Shown: positions 52,962-64,000 of the stretch, in pieces
Numbering within the stretch: the first letter of the stretch is position 1
How the letters are laid out: the number at the start of each line of letters is the position of its first letter
Origin: Micropterus salmoides
Lineage: Eukaryota > Chordata > Actinopteri > Centrarchiformes > Centrarchidae
Length of the DNA stretch: 64,000 nt
Direction: 5' to 3'
Assembly: GCF_014851395.1 (NCBI RefSeq)
Contig: NW_024041373.1
Span: forward strand, 4,709,429-4,773,428
The notes under the pieces: generated by a model
What the model was told of the DNA's origin: nothing
Database searches by the model: none
The model's input: only the letters and a program-made list of their open reading frames with translations
Position numbers and translations under genes: made by a program

Positions 52962-55900
52962 GTAAGAATGTGGAGGAGGGAGGAATGCCAGTGGGAAATG
53001 AGAATTAACTTAATGACTTCCTGTCAGCTTTTATCATAAACCCAACAAGCACTAGAAATTAAACGTTAATCAGCAGGCTGTCAGGGTAGCTACACTACAG
53101 TTGGGCACCGGTATGACAGCCCCATCTTCTCAGACCTATTTTATTCTGCAAATTCAAAGTGGTTTAACCCATTCTGATGTTTCTACTTTGTACTCAAGCA
53201 AACAAAATGTCCCGTTGTTATCATTCGGTCTGGATTAAATTAATGTGGATGATATTGTCTAATTGCATTAGATGAATATGATGCAGTTATTCCTAAGTCA
53301 AAGACAGAGGAATCTCAGACTCTGTGAATCCCTACTCTCCCCTGCATCCCTGGTTTGTCTCAGACTAAGCAGGCTATTTTCAGCAGTATATTGGCTGACC
53401 CAAGAATTTCTGGGGCTCTGTGATCTAATCTGTAAATCACTGCCATACGGTTTGTTGTTCTGTAGTGTAGGAATTGGCATACTGGAAAGACACACAAGGT
53501 GGCATAAGAAACACTTGGTGAACAGCTGTGAAGGCCCTGCATGCTGTGGACCCACAGGTGTCTCCATTTATTTAGCGGAATTAGACCTCTGCTGAGAACT
53601 GTGTGTATACAGGCTCTGCTTGATTGACACCTCCCTGACCTTCCTATTACTTTTCTGTTAGGGTGGAGGAGTCACACCTTTCGTATTAGGGGTCCAAGCC
53701 TTTAGGAGCTGGGGGCCACGCATGCACAAATCCCCTGGGTTCCCTAATGAAGTCACTCGGATTTTTTAAGTCATACTGCAGCCTACACCATAAAGGTTAT
53801 GAAAGGGAAATTCACAGGTGTGGTATAGACTACTGCACACACCTGCAAAAAATGACACGTCCACACATGTTTTGACCCATAACTCCCACATAGTACGTCA
53901 CACATTCAAAAGCCTTAAATGCACCACGCCTTTCCTGAATTGAGCTGCGACTTGTACTATATATATATGAATATATATACACACACATATATATATATAT
54001 ATGTGTGTGTGTATATATATATATGTTTTTCGCACATAATTTCCTTTTCTAATCTACTTTTTTGAAACTTTGCATGTAAAATAATGTAAAATTGTTCACA
54101 TGATCAAAAGGTATTAAAATAATTCTTATAATCCTAAACAAAAATTAGTTATAAAGGAATAATATCCTATAGGTTGCAACAAAACAGGAAGTGATGTTAT
54201 ATCTCCACACAGGTCTGTCCAATTAACACACAGTACTTTCCCATGACTCAATAAAGCATGATTCATTCTTCTGCATCAGGTCTACGCTAGCCTACAGGGT
54301 AAGCTACGCACATAGCCATGAAGCGGGAAGCTTCCGGTCTGATACAATGCGGAAGTCCCATAAACCTGCATTGTATTGAATGGCCAGCAGGGGGCAACTC
54401 TTCTGGTTGCAAAAAGAAGTCTGGTTCCATGTTCCATGTTAATAACTTGCATACAAGACAAAAATAAAAAGAGTAAATTCATTCAATAAAAATGTATAAT
54501 CTACAGTCAGTGCCTACATTTTCTTGTGGATGCTGTGGTATTTGACACTTCTCAGTTTTGTCTTTGGTCATCTCTTGCATACCCTGGAAGTACACCTGGA
54601 AGCTAGAAACTTTTTTGGCATATGCACCAGGCGAGCAATTGTCATTTGACTGAATAAGTACCATCTTTGGGGATGACATCCATTTTAAAAAACAACAACA
54701 TTTACTTATGAAAATTTTTCACATTATGAGGACAGTAATCATAAGCTTAAATATTGCACATTGTACATACAATAATTATGAAAGATCTGTCTCATCGGCT
54801 ACATAAACACACCAAGATAGAGGGATGTGAATGTTGTACTAATCCTAAAACCCAGGGATTTTAAGATGAGTGCTACTTCCTTCCAGAAAGTCTGAATAGA
54901 GAGAAGACCAGAAAACATGGGCATGATTAACCATGATTTCTCCGAATTCTCTCCAGCAGCATAGCTGAGTACCAGTTTGTTTAGACTTCTGTTTGGGATT
55001 GACAAAAAGGCAAATCAAATTTTTCCAACAGTCTCTCCAGGCCCGGGAGTTGGTGGAGGACGACTGTGATTTCCAGGCATTCAGCCACATGTCTTCAGTT
55101 ATTTCAGTGCCCAGCTCTTTTTCCCATCATTGTTTGACTTAGTGTGTAGTGTCCTTATTCAGTGATGTGATGACATGTATAACTTATAAAGCTTATAAGA
55201 CATTTATTGCTTCCTGAGTTATAAGCATCAATATATATATATGAATAAAACAATTGGTGGCTGTCTTGAATTAGAACCTTTTACCTTTTTTCAAAAATAA
55301 TCACAAAGCTGTAAATACCTGTAAAAGTCTTGCCAACCTAAACCATATGTCTGACAGAGATTATTAAAACTGTCATGAATCCCTCCTGATCTACCTATGT
55401 TGACATAGTGCTCATGTCAGTTTTTTACCTGGCGTTCTCCTGCCTCTTCTACCCACCTGTTGCTCATTCCCTCATAGTCTCCCCAGTATATTTACCTGTT
55501 CAGCTCCACTAGCTCCTTGCCAGATTGCCTTTGCACTTGCTAAGCTTTCCAGCGATTATCTTACTCTTGTTTAGACTGGGATTCTGATTCCCTGCCTGAT
55601 TCCACTGGACTTTGATTCTCTGCCTTATCCCTGCCGGTTATGTTAGCGTGTTTGGATGGATTGCCTGGTTTTTGTTTGCAATAATAAAGGGTTAATTTGA
55701 TTAGGAACTGGTAAACATTTTTAACAGGCCATCAATAATTGTATTATTTTTGTTTGTGCTTTTGAGATTGTGACATGTCAAAATGTAAAAGGACTATCAG
55801 TAGTAATCTAATAACTATACCATACTGCATGCTGGGATAAGTTTTGTATGGAGACTGGATGGATAAATAGATTAATATAGATTTCCAAAACCATGTCAAG

Positions 55901-58900
55901 TATACTTCAGACTTGTGTGATACACAAAGAAATTCATTTAAGGGGATGTTTGCTTTGAGGAGATTCAAGCTGCCAAACTCAGCCATGTTGCTCTTGAGGT
56001 CCACCTTGATGCCTAAATTTAGATTTTGTGGCTCAGGACAACTGGCAAAGATGGTGGTGTGCAATAAACTGCTTGTCTGTGATTTAGGGTGGGCAATAAA
56101 ATTTTTGCAATATAAGTTTCCTCAATATAAATATATCAAATGTTCAATAAATGTTCGATTTTATTCATTTGAATCACAAACGAATCAGCAATTATTTTTT
56201 TTAATTAATTATTATTATTATTATTTATTTATTATTTTGTTGAGGAAAAAGATTGTACTGTGCATATTTGTTAAAAAAGGATTTTATCATTATAACTGTT
56301 TGAATGTTCTACCTCAGATTTGTTAAGTGATCCCCTGTTTGGCATCAAGTGTTTGTTCTGACCATAGAGAATAGTTGAAAACCACAATTAACCATCTGAT
56401 TTCTTAAACTTTCACTCAGGAGCACTTAGCGTTCAAAATCAGCCTTTAAACTTGAAGGAAATAATGATTTGACATTTAACGTGATAATTATTCATATCGA
56501 TTGATATTACATTTATTATCTTGATAAGATTTTTGGCAATATGTCCAAGTCCTACTGAGCTTATAAATAATTCATTATAATAAAACTCCCTCCAGATATA
56601 CATATACCTTGAAATAATCATGAAATTATGATGCTAATTTGAGTCTTGATTACTAACTGCTGGAAGTAAGAGGAAATGTCACACATATTGTTATATGATA
56701 AAACTGTGGGCTTCTTTGTTGACTGACCCTAATTAGTCTGTGCTGTGACTGATGGCCTTTTAATTGGTTAGGCTGCTCTGGCTAATTAAGAATAAAAGCA
56801 TTTTATGGATTCTTGAACATTGTGTCTAACACCTCTAACAGAAAGTAAACTATTTTTCCTTAATGTTTAGGGCTTTGAGACCTGCAACCCTCCAAATAGA
56901 CTAGCTAGTATATTTGATTTTAGCTTCATTGTCTAACGTGACATGATGACAGCGATAGTATACTTACTATTTGTCTGTATGATGTTAAGAAATACAACGG
57001 TTCAGTCAGTGTTTCCCACACATAGACTAGATAAAATATTCTGTGGACAGATGAACCCAAACTTGAGTTGTTTGGGAGGAACACACAACTCTGTGTGGAG
57101 GAAAAAAGGCACACCAATATCAAAACCTCATCCCAACTGTGAAGTATGGTGGAGGGGTGATCATGGTTTGGGGCTGCTTCACTGACTCAGGGCCTGGAAG
57201 TGTTGCTGTCATCGGCGGAAAAATAAATTCCAAAGTTTATCAAGAAATTTAGCAGGAGAATGTATGGCCATCTGTCTGCCAATTGAAGCTCGACAGAAGA
57301 TGGGTGATGCAACAGGACAACGACCCAAAGCACAGAAGTAAATCAGCAACAGAATGGCATCAGCAGAAGAAAATATGCCTTCTGGAGTGGCCCAGTCAGA
57401 GTCCTGACCTCAACCCGATTGAGATGCTGTGGCTTCACCTCAAGAGAGTGATTCACACCAGACATCCCAAGATTATTGCTGAACTGTAACAGTTTTGTAA
57501 AGAGGAATGGTCCAAAATTCCTCCTGACCAGGAAACGTTTGGTTGAGCTTATTGCTGCCAAAGGAGGGTCAACCAGTGTGGTCAAAAGAAACATAAAGAC
57601 ATATAATTGTTTGTGTGGAATTGGTTTCAGCAGACTGTGTTTGTCTGTTGTTGTGACTTAGATGAAGACCAGATCACATCTTTTTCCTGCGACTGTATAT
57701 AATAATTTGCTGTAAATGGCCAATGAGCTGCCTTACCTTAAAGACCCTTCAGCTTTTAGTGGTGCGCTTCTATAAAGTCAGGGCACTTGCAAGTAGTTTT
57801 GTCACGATACAAAATTTATGACTTCAATATGCCTAAATATAATGCAGATACTGAAACAACACCACGGCAAAAATCTAGTAATGGAAGTAAAGTGATAATA
57901 AAGGACAACATGGAACTGTAATTTTTTTATTAGGCTAACTTTTGAGAGAGCCTGTTCTCATTGTCATTTTTAAATCTAATTTGATTAAACAGAAAACTAG
58001 AAAATGTGCTCAGTAGAGCCCAGACACTCGCTAACACTCGCGGAGCACCAAGCTTCCAGTCTGGGCAGAATAAGCAATTGGACAGCTAGCTGCACGACTA
58101 ACTAATAATAGCAGTAGTTAGCTGCTCCAATAACCAGTAACATATAAACTCCGTAAATCGGCAAAAGTGGAGGCAGAGCAGCTGGAGAATATCAGAGGGA
58201 AAACCGGACAATATTTCTCCATCAAATCTGATCCAGTTTCAGTAAAACCAGTAAATAAAGTTGTGTTTTTGTACAGTTATCAGTGAGGGCTAGTCTCTCA
58301 GGTCTTGATTCAATGTGGTGCTGTTAAGCCCTTCCCCTCTTCTGTGCTTGGGAAGTTGGTGAATCAGAAGCAAGTGGGCTTAAAAAGAAAGGAGCTAAAA
58401 CTGAGTGTTCAGAAAGAGGGTGAAAAGAGGTGCTGAAGCAGTGGACAGTGTGAGAAATATAGTGTGTTTTTTGAACATTTAAGCATGTGAATAATTTCTA
58501 GTAGAAACCCTAAAAACAAGTATGAACATGGAAATGAACATTCCACAGTACCTCTAAAGTTAATGTCATTTATGTTTATTATTTTAATCCCTAATAAAAA
58601 TAGTTTATGTGCTTATGACATGTTTTCATGTTTGTTTTTTAATACATGTAGGTGTGTTTTTGACTGTGAATTAGAACATTATATAATACATAACTGTAAA
58701 TAAGTAGATCCAGGTCATTGTTAAAGCTTTTATGTAGTATGCTTTTTGCATCCAAATATCACTTGCATGGTCATGGCTCAATACACCTCCTTGGCGCAGC
58801 GCATCTATAGAAACGGACGCAAATGTACAAGCATAATCACTATTACCTGTGCAGATTTGAGTATAAATGTATCATTTACAGTGGATGTTGCCTGCATAGG

Positions 58901-61900
58901 CCTACTTCTGAACACCTGATTTGAAGCAGCTTGCAAGTTATGGTAAAGTTAACGTAACCAGTGTGAACGTTGCGGTAAAGAGATGTTTGCCACATTGGTA
59001 AGTTAAAGCCAAACTAAACCGTAAAAATTGCCCTTAACTACCTTGTCAGACTTCGATGCAAAAAAAGTTTGCTTGTCACACAATAATACACACTCGTTTG
59101 AGGGTAATGTAATTATGTTATCTATCACATTTGCTAACCTGCCGCTCTCGTTGGCATATCTGTCGGTGAAATGCTTTGCTAAGTTGGTTGTGTTGCCTCT
59201 CTTGGTCTGCGTGAGTTTGAAAGATCTTTTACAGGTGCGCTTTGTAGAGTCCATACACTTGACAGATTAAAATAAGAATGGTCTAGATAGACAGATTTAT
59301 TGAAAATGAGGCAGCCAGGAAAGGAAGGGAGAATTAGAAAAATTAAGATTACCTAGAGAAACAGACGGAAGGAGAAGAAAAATGGGGAAGAAGACGACAT
59401 GAAATGAAAAACAAGGGTGGAAGGAAGCATGAACAGTACTGTACAGGAGTGCTCGAAAGAAAGTCAGTGAGATACACTTAAGACTTGTGTGTTCCAACCT
59501 TATATAACCAGTCCACTACGGCCTACTTTAATGGGCCTCTACAAAGTTTTCAACAACCATCTGTCTATTTAGTTCTGGCCCATTTGACTGGTTTGTTAGC
59601 AGGTGGGACCAATTGCATTTCAGTCATGTAAAGAGTTTATGTCAGAATAAGGGACACCAGTCTGTGTGTGGTCCAGCAGCATGGCTTCAGCTGCTCGGTT
59701 TGTGGCCCATCAGAATGCTATGATGTGTGATTAGTGAATACAGTTCAGCTGTGAATTGCAGGCACCCCCATGAAAGTAAATTAATCTTATTAGAATCATT
59801 ACCAGGTTACACCGGGCTGGACATTAAGCTTGGGCAGTATTACGGTGTATCATGGTGTTGAGAAATCCAGACGGTATAAAACCATCACAAATACAGACGC
59901 TCCTCTTTCTGTTAAACTGCTAACGAGACGCTGTATTGAGCTTATTTATTTTAGTGTACTTCCTCAACGTAGGCAGGCGCCGCCGCACAAAACTGCCTCT
60001 ACAAGGGGACTCACTTTTACAAGGAACAAGGTAGATTTATTTGTCACATTACAACAGGTTGTAAAGTGAAACTGAGTTTGTAACTCCCTTCTGCTATGTA
60101 GCAGACAAGCTCCAGCAGTTGGTAAACAACATACACAAGGGAGCTGTAGCTGCAGCCTTTATTTACTGACACACTGTAACCTACACTGTACATTTATTGC
60201 TAAACTTCACTACTCACCTTTTCCTCTGCATTCACCTGCCGCTCGCTCTCTCGCTCAGCAGCACACTAATGCTCACTAATAGGAGCTACTCCATGGCGAC
60301 TGCGAGTAGTGGGACAATGTAACAGGACTAGTCAACAAGAGAAATGCCTCTGCCACTGTTTCGGGGTATTTTGGATTTAGTCTCGATGATAAAGGTGAGC
60401 CAGCCAACCGGACAAAGCTATGTGACATCATCTCTGTTCAGCCCACGTGTGTTGATATCCACATCAACAAGTGTCATCGGGTCCTCCTGCAAGAATCTTT
60501 GGAAGAAGACAGACTGTCTGTTTATTATTCAATGGGCCATAAGGATTTAAACCAAGAAAGATTTGTCAAAGTAGGCTAACTACATAATAGACACACAGCA
60601 CTGTAGGCATACATGCTACAGGGACTTCCATCAGCAGCAGCTCAGCTTTTATTTTATTTTTTTTACACAAATACCTTCTCATACCGTATATATACTGGTG
60701 ACATGTCAGGAAGGAATGAAAAAATAGATACTGCCCAAGCCAACTGGATCAGGATCAGTTGGTGTGTGTGTGTGTGTGTGTGTTTGTGTCCGTGTCCGTA
60801 TAACTTGTTTTGTCATTTTGGTACAGAATGGGGCCCGTAACAAAGGTTTGTTTTTTGTTGGTGCAGTTTAATTTTAGAAAGTGTTACGATATGCCATTTG
60901 CAGTGTAACACTAGCACTGCAGCTCTGAGTTTTATGGCCCCCCTTGATGCATGTTGTGTACAAACCACTGTTTTCATCCAATTTCAACTTTGTCTACGTC
61001 ATAGGTGACTGTGTGGGGACTTAGATTTAAAATAAAACATGGGAGCTGGAGGCTGGAGCTGGAGCTGGGAGATGTCCACTTAAAGTTTTTTGAATAATTA
61101 CAGGCAAGAAATTGGCAACTCATAAATGCAGTGCTGTTTCACAGCTGCCTCTCAAATGTTGGAGCTTCTCACCAGCACATGAACAACCCTCCCCCATCCA
61201 CCAGGGTCAACTACTGAAAATAAACCCCCAAACTGTGGGAAACACTGTGGTGTTCACCAGTGCTTGCAGTGGAAAAAAATAAATGCCAGTACTCTCTTTA
61301 TTTACATGTTGTTGTGAACACACACACCTGCTCACACACAATATTTATATTACAATAATAACTTTAGTAAAACAGATCTAAAACGAACAAGGGGAACATG
61401 TTGCTCTCAGGAAGAGGCGGCTAGAAGCAGCACATGTCGGTATCCTGGAATCCTGGCTAAATCTACATTTGTCCTCTGCTGATGCACTATCCACAACTTG
61501 GAGGAGTAACTAGTAAAAATGAGTGTATTAGTTCCATACAGCAGTTTAAGAATTACAGAACCAACAATTATCATTGTTTCATTAAATCATTGTGCAAGAA
61601 AAATTCTCTTCCTGGCGGTTAGGTTTATAATTTCTTATAGCTAAGTACTAAATAATCAGTAATTTCAGCCATTAATGCAAAACGACTTTTCTAAAGTTTG
61701 CTGTAGCACTTCAAACTTTTGTCCCGCCCCATCCAGGCCATGACTGGTGGACAAGTGCGGCTTTACGAAGAGCTGAACATGTTTCAACCAAAGGCACCTC
61801 ATAATGTTGCCCTTTGCTCCTTGTATTCCCAGTGAGATCCCTATTTTCTTTCTCATCTCTCTACTTTTAGTGTGTCACACAAATGGGCAGCACCTAATAG

Positions 61901-62724
61901 GGACAGGGGTATTAGTCTCTGCTGTAACAGAATTAAGCTTCATTTTGTATCTTAAACTCCACAAAAGATTAAAGAGAGAGTGACTCATTATCAAAGCCAA
62001 TCTCTATGATGACTGTGATTGGTGAGTTCCCAGGTTGGCCCAGCTTCCAACAGCGTGACTCAAATCAAGTCAAGTCTGACTGACTGACTTCAAGTCTGGA
62101 AAACATCCGCTGAGAATTGGTGGAGCCCGGCAGATTTGTGCCAAAGATCCGATTATTATGTGGGAACATTTAGATGATGATGATGTGCCTTGTCTCAAAC
62201 CCCCTGAATCTCGCTGACAACATTTTTTACTAGGTGTTACAGATCTCAAATGAAACTTGACATGATCTGTTTCTTACCTTACAGTCTCCAGTTTAAAAAT
62301 AGTACTAAAGACCAATGACAGCCCAGGTAGCGGAGCATTCGTCTACTCGGGTGCAGAAAGATTTGAATAAAAGAGAAAACTGGCACTCATCTAATGTAGT
62401 CTCTTTGAAATAACATCTCTTGAGAGGTAAAATACTGTTTAGGTTTGCCACAGCCAAGAGAAAGTTCTGGGCTGGCATTGTGTTGGGATCTTCAAATACA
62501 GCTCAACTCTTAATTTTGAGGCGCTTAATGCCAGAAGTTGGAAAGAGGGTGGGAGAGAATGCCTTCCACCAATCAGCTTGTGTTCCTTTCACATGTGGGT
62601 TTGAGTGTGTGTGTTTGTTGTTTCATCTGCCTCTGCTTGGTTTCTGTTTGCAGGGTGAATGTCTGTGGAGGGCACTGCTGTCATGGATGGAGCAAAGCTC
62701 AGGGATCGCAGCGGTGCACAAAGC
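52603..62724 (+). CDS. ltbp1: LTBP1, latent TGF-beta binding protein 1 (exons 1 and 2 only)
   Basis: LTBP1 is a secreted, fibrillin-related matrix glycoprotein that binds the latent TGF-beta complex by disulfide bonds and stores it in the matrix. Only exons 1 (52603–52961) and 2 (62654–62724) are in the window; they join in phase (GG + G). Exon 1 has a signal peptide (about residues 1–25) and a basic, low-complexity N-terminus; exon 2 gives VNVCGGHCCHGWSK, essentially the vertebrate LTBP1 sequence before the first EGF-like domain. The exon layout corresponds to the long (L) form. The TB and EGF array lies downstream, outside the window. TTC27 upstream supports orthology. Confidence 0.93.
53956..54024. 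repeat. Palindromic AT/CA–AT–GT/AT microsatellite
   Basis: (TA)n, then CACACACA at 53980–53987, a central (AT)n, then GTGTGTGTGT at 54003–54012, then (AT)n. The two halves are inverted complements, so the DNA can fold into a hairpin or cruciform. Confidence 0.9.
54330..54430 (+). repeat. Fish dispersed repeat fragment
   Basis: AATGCGGAAGTCCCATAAAC, then GGCCAGCAGGGGGCAACTC and GGTTGCAAAAAGAAGTCTGG, match a repeat common in fish introns. Class uncertain. Confidence 0.5.
55374..55700 (+). repeat. LTR-like or SINE-like repeat (solo LTR candidate)
   Basis: Starts TGTCATGAATCCCTCC, is C/T-rich with CCCTGCCTGATTCCACTGG and has a late AATAAAG at about 55683. This resembles solo LTRs seen in fish, but there is no clear CA end or target duplication. 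Confidence 0.3.
56085..56553. mobile_element. hAT-type MITE of the GGGCAATA family
   Basis: The left end TTAGGGTGGGCAATAAAA and the inverted right end GTAGGACTTGGACATATTGC, followed by CAAAAATCTTATCAAGATAA, resemble the two ends of a common fish element. Target duplication not found. The interior is AT-rich. Confidence 0.45.
57007..57022 (+). mobile_element. hAT-type terminus CAGTGTTTCCCACACA
   Basis: CAGTGTTTCCCACACATAG is the end of a common fish hAT family. A terminus in the opposite orientation (CTGTGGGAAACACTG) is at 61233–61247. The flanking octamers differ, so they need not belong to one insertion. Confidence 0.5.
57025..57700 (+). pseudogene. Tc1-like transposase fragment, 5' truncated
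   Basis: Frames include ILWTDEPKLELFGR-type sequence at its start (here IFCGQMNPNLSCLGG in a shifted frame), VMQQDNDPKHRSKSATEW (second Asp), LEWPSQSPDLNPIEMLWLHL (final Glu) and EEWSKIPPDQE. The element end near 57697 reads TTTTTCCTGCGACTGTA, with TA after it. The first third of the transposase and the left inverted repeat are missing; stops and shifts are frequent. Confidence 0.8.
60030..60111 (-). repeat. Rex1-like LINE 3' tail
   Basis: GGTAGATTTATTTGTCACAT, AAGTGAAACTGAGTTTGTAA and CTCCCTTCTGCTATGTAGCA, followed by GACA, match the 3' end of the LINE at 49545–49640. Confidence 0.7.
60762..60784. repeat. (GT)n microsatellite
   Basis: About eleven GT units with one interruption. Confidence 0.9.
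61233..61247 (-). mobile_element. hAT-type terminus (inverted)
   Basis: CTGTGGGAAACACTG, the inverted form of the terminus at 57007. The sequence just before it (about 61170–61232) resembles subterminal sequence of the same family. Confidence 0.45.
61339..61520 (+). repeat. Dispersed repeat, copy B (shared with 17738–17910)
   Basis: ATAATAACTTTAGT, ATGTTGCTCTCAGG, GAGGCGGCTAGAAG, ATCCTGGCTAAATCTA and GGAGTAACTAGTA match copy A in order. This copy is slightly longer. Confidence 0.6.
62654..62724 (+). CDS. ltbp1: LTBP1 exon 2
   Basis: Begins after GTTTGCAG and ends AAAGC before GTAAGT. Its first base completes Gly; then VNVCGGHCCHGWSK, AQGSQRCTK and the first base of the next codon (Pro in other LTBP1 proteins). 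This is the conserved Cys-rich entry to the first EGF-like domain, which binds matrix partners. Confidence 0.97.
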
Positions 62725-64000
62725 GTAAGTGTTCAGTAAACTCCTTTCAACACAACAGCATCTCCACATTGATACAGCTACTCCAGTCTACACATAATAA
62801 CACTGGATGACACACAAACACTGGCCAAAGTGCTCCAGGCACCCACACCACGTTCTTTCCAGTGCCTGACTATAGCTTTGAAACTTGTTGTAGTTTCTCG
62901 TGTTTTCTTTGACACTACACACTCCTCTCTTTCTCTAAAGATATCTCTTTCTTATAGAAATGTTTTGAAAATGATTGTGTCAGGAATATATAGAGTATAC
63001 TAGACGGAAATGGGAATGAAGAATTTAAGAAGTTCTTGTTAATCTTTTAAGCAGTCAGACAGTATAATCATCACTTCCTCATAAATGTTCATTTATTCTG
63101 TTGTTAGAGGCTGTAAAGGAGTATTAACTTTACCCTGCTGAATGCACCATCACCTTGGAATTTGGGAAGTTTCCCTCATGATCATCTTTCTAGAACTTGC
63201 CATGTGTTGTGTATGTTTTGACTGATTTGCAGAAATCATCTTCCTTTTTTCAGTTACATAAGGCTGGCATCTAGGGAGAACGTCTACAGGCCTTTATATT
63301 GTTTCATTGAACCTTTGTCCTTAAGGGCATGAAAGTACAGTTTACTTTCTCACACTGCCCAAACAGGTATATAAATGCTGCACTGCACATTTTCATAATG
63401 AAATGATGAAATCATAAATATTTAGCACATCCCTGCACTAACTGTGAACGTTAAACAGTATCCATGTTGCACCTTTATTGGTCTTTCATGTTTCATATTG
63501 TATTGTCAGTTTTATCAGTATTTACTCTATCTTTATCTTTCTTATATTTTTAAATTGTGTAGTTTATGGGTCTTCTGTGGCACATGTATCATGTCCAGAC
63601 GTACAAAAAAAGCCTCTTGAAACCACTCCCTAAACCCAACAGGAAGTCGGCCGTTTTGGATTTAATTGTCATTTTTGCCGATTTACAGGCTCCTTAGTTT
63701 AAAAAAATCCGACTAGAGAATAAATCAGAATGACTTCTAAATTTCACTGTGTACACTAAACCCATAGATGATTAAACAAATGGATGGACAAGCCAATATT
63801 TGCTGAAAGTCACAGGAACAGGAAGTGGCTACCTTTATGCTGTGATGAACTTCTTCCAACCGGTTGGCCACATCCACAAAACTATCTCACACTTTGATGA
63901 TGTTATGTTCTGAAGCAGGAAGTTGTCCTAACTTTACTGTACATGCTCAGATTGGTACCAAACATGCTTGATAACGGTCGCCCCCTTAACACATCTAGAT
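62725..64000 (+). other. LTBP1 intron 2, 5' part
   Basis: No gene or repeat family recognised. The next exon is beyond the window. Confidence 0.5.

Larger units (their letters stand above)
52962..62653 (+). other. LTBP1 intron 1
   Basis: 9.7 kb. Holds the AT/GT palindrome (53956–54024), a fish repeat (54330–54430), an LTR-like repeat (55374–55700), a hAT-type MITE (56085–56553), a Tc1 fragment (57025–57700), a Rex1 tail (60030–60111) and the 61339–61520 repeat. In the rest (e.g. 53040–53950, 54440–55370, 57700–60030, 61530–62650) I see no gene. The sequence at 57790–57830 (TTGTCACGATACAAAATTTA) and at 59829–59885 (GGGCAGTATTACGGTGTATC) looks like ends of further fish hAT-type repeats. Confidence 0.6.

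Overview
This window is vertebrate nuclear DNA, almost certainly from a bony (teleost) fish. It has long introns with canonical GT–AG junctions and a dense mix of fish-type mobile elements: several Tc1-like transposons, L2/Maui-like, Rex1-like and RTE-like LINEs, a Penelope-like element, hAT-type non-autonomous elements and tRNA-derived SINE debris. No species call is justified from the sequence alone.

Two protein-coding genes lie head-to-tail on the + strand. Positions 1 to about 37800 hold the 3' part of TTC27 (tetratricopeptide repeat protein 27): eleven coding exons, about 470 codons, ending in a TAG at 37557–37559 with an AATAAA at 37778. The upstream exons lie outside the window. After about 14.8 kb of repeat-filled spacer comes LTBP1 (latent TGF-beta binding protein 1). 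Exon 1, with a signal peptide, is at 52603–52961 in a CpG-rich block, and exon 2, the start of the N-terminal EGF-like module, is at 62654–62724. The gene continues beyond the window. TTC27 followed by LTBP1 is the same order as on human chromosome 2p22, so this is conserved microsynteny. The two genes have no known shared pathway; one is an intracellular TPR scaffold and the other a secreted matrix protein.

Layout: 1–6699, TTC27 introns with LINE and SINE debris and microsatellites; 6823–22060, a 15-kb intron with an apparently five-deep nest of insertions (hAT-like > 16-bp-TIR element > Tc1 > L2 LINE > second Tc1), then LINE remnants, an RTE-like LINE and a hAT element; 22289–37800, the remaining TTC27 exons with a Penelope-like GIY-YIG remnant, L2 pieces, a hAT MITE with a perfect 8-bp duplication, and a long-TIR repeat; 37800–52000, intergenic, with an L2-type LINE split by a TIR element, a full-length but dead Tc1, SINE-like repeats and a Rex1-like LINE; 52000–64000, LTBP1 promoter, exon 1, intron 1 with further repeats, exon 2 and part of intron 2.

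The most consequential oddity in a host gene is an apparent one-base frameshift in TTC27 exon 31672–31868. I found no convincing undescribed biological system. The best leads are the nested insertion stack, a hammerhead-like motif beside the Penelope remnant, and several unclassified inverted-repeat structures.
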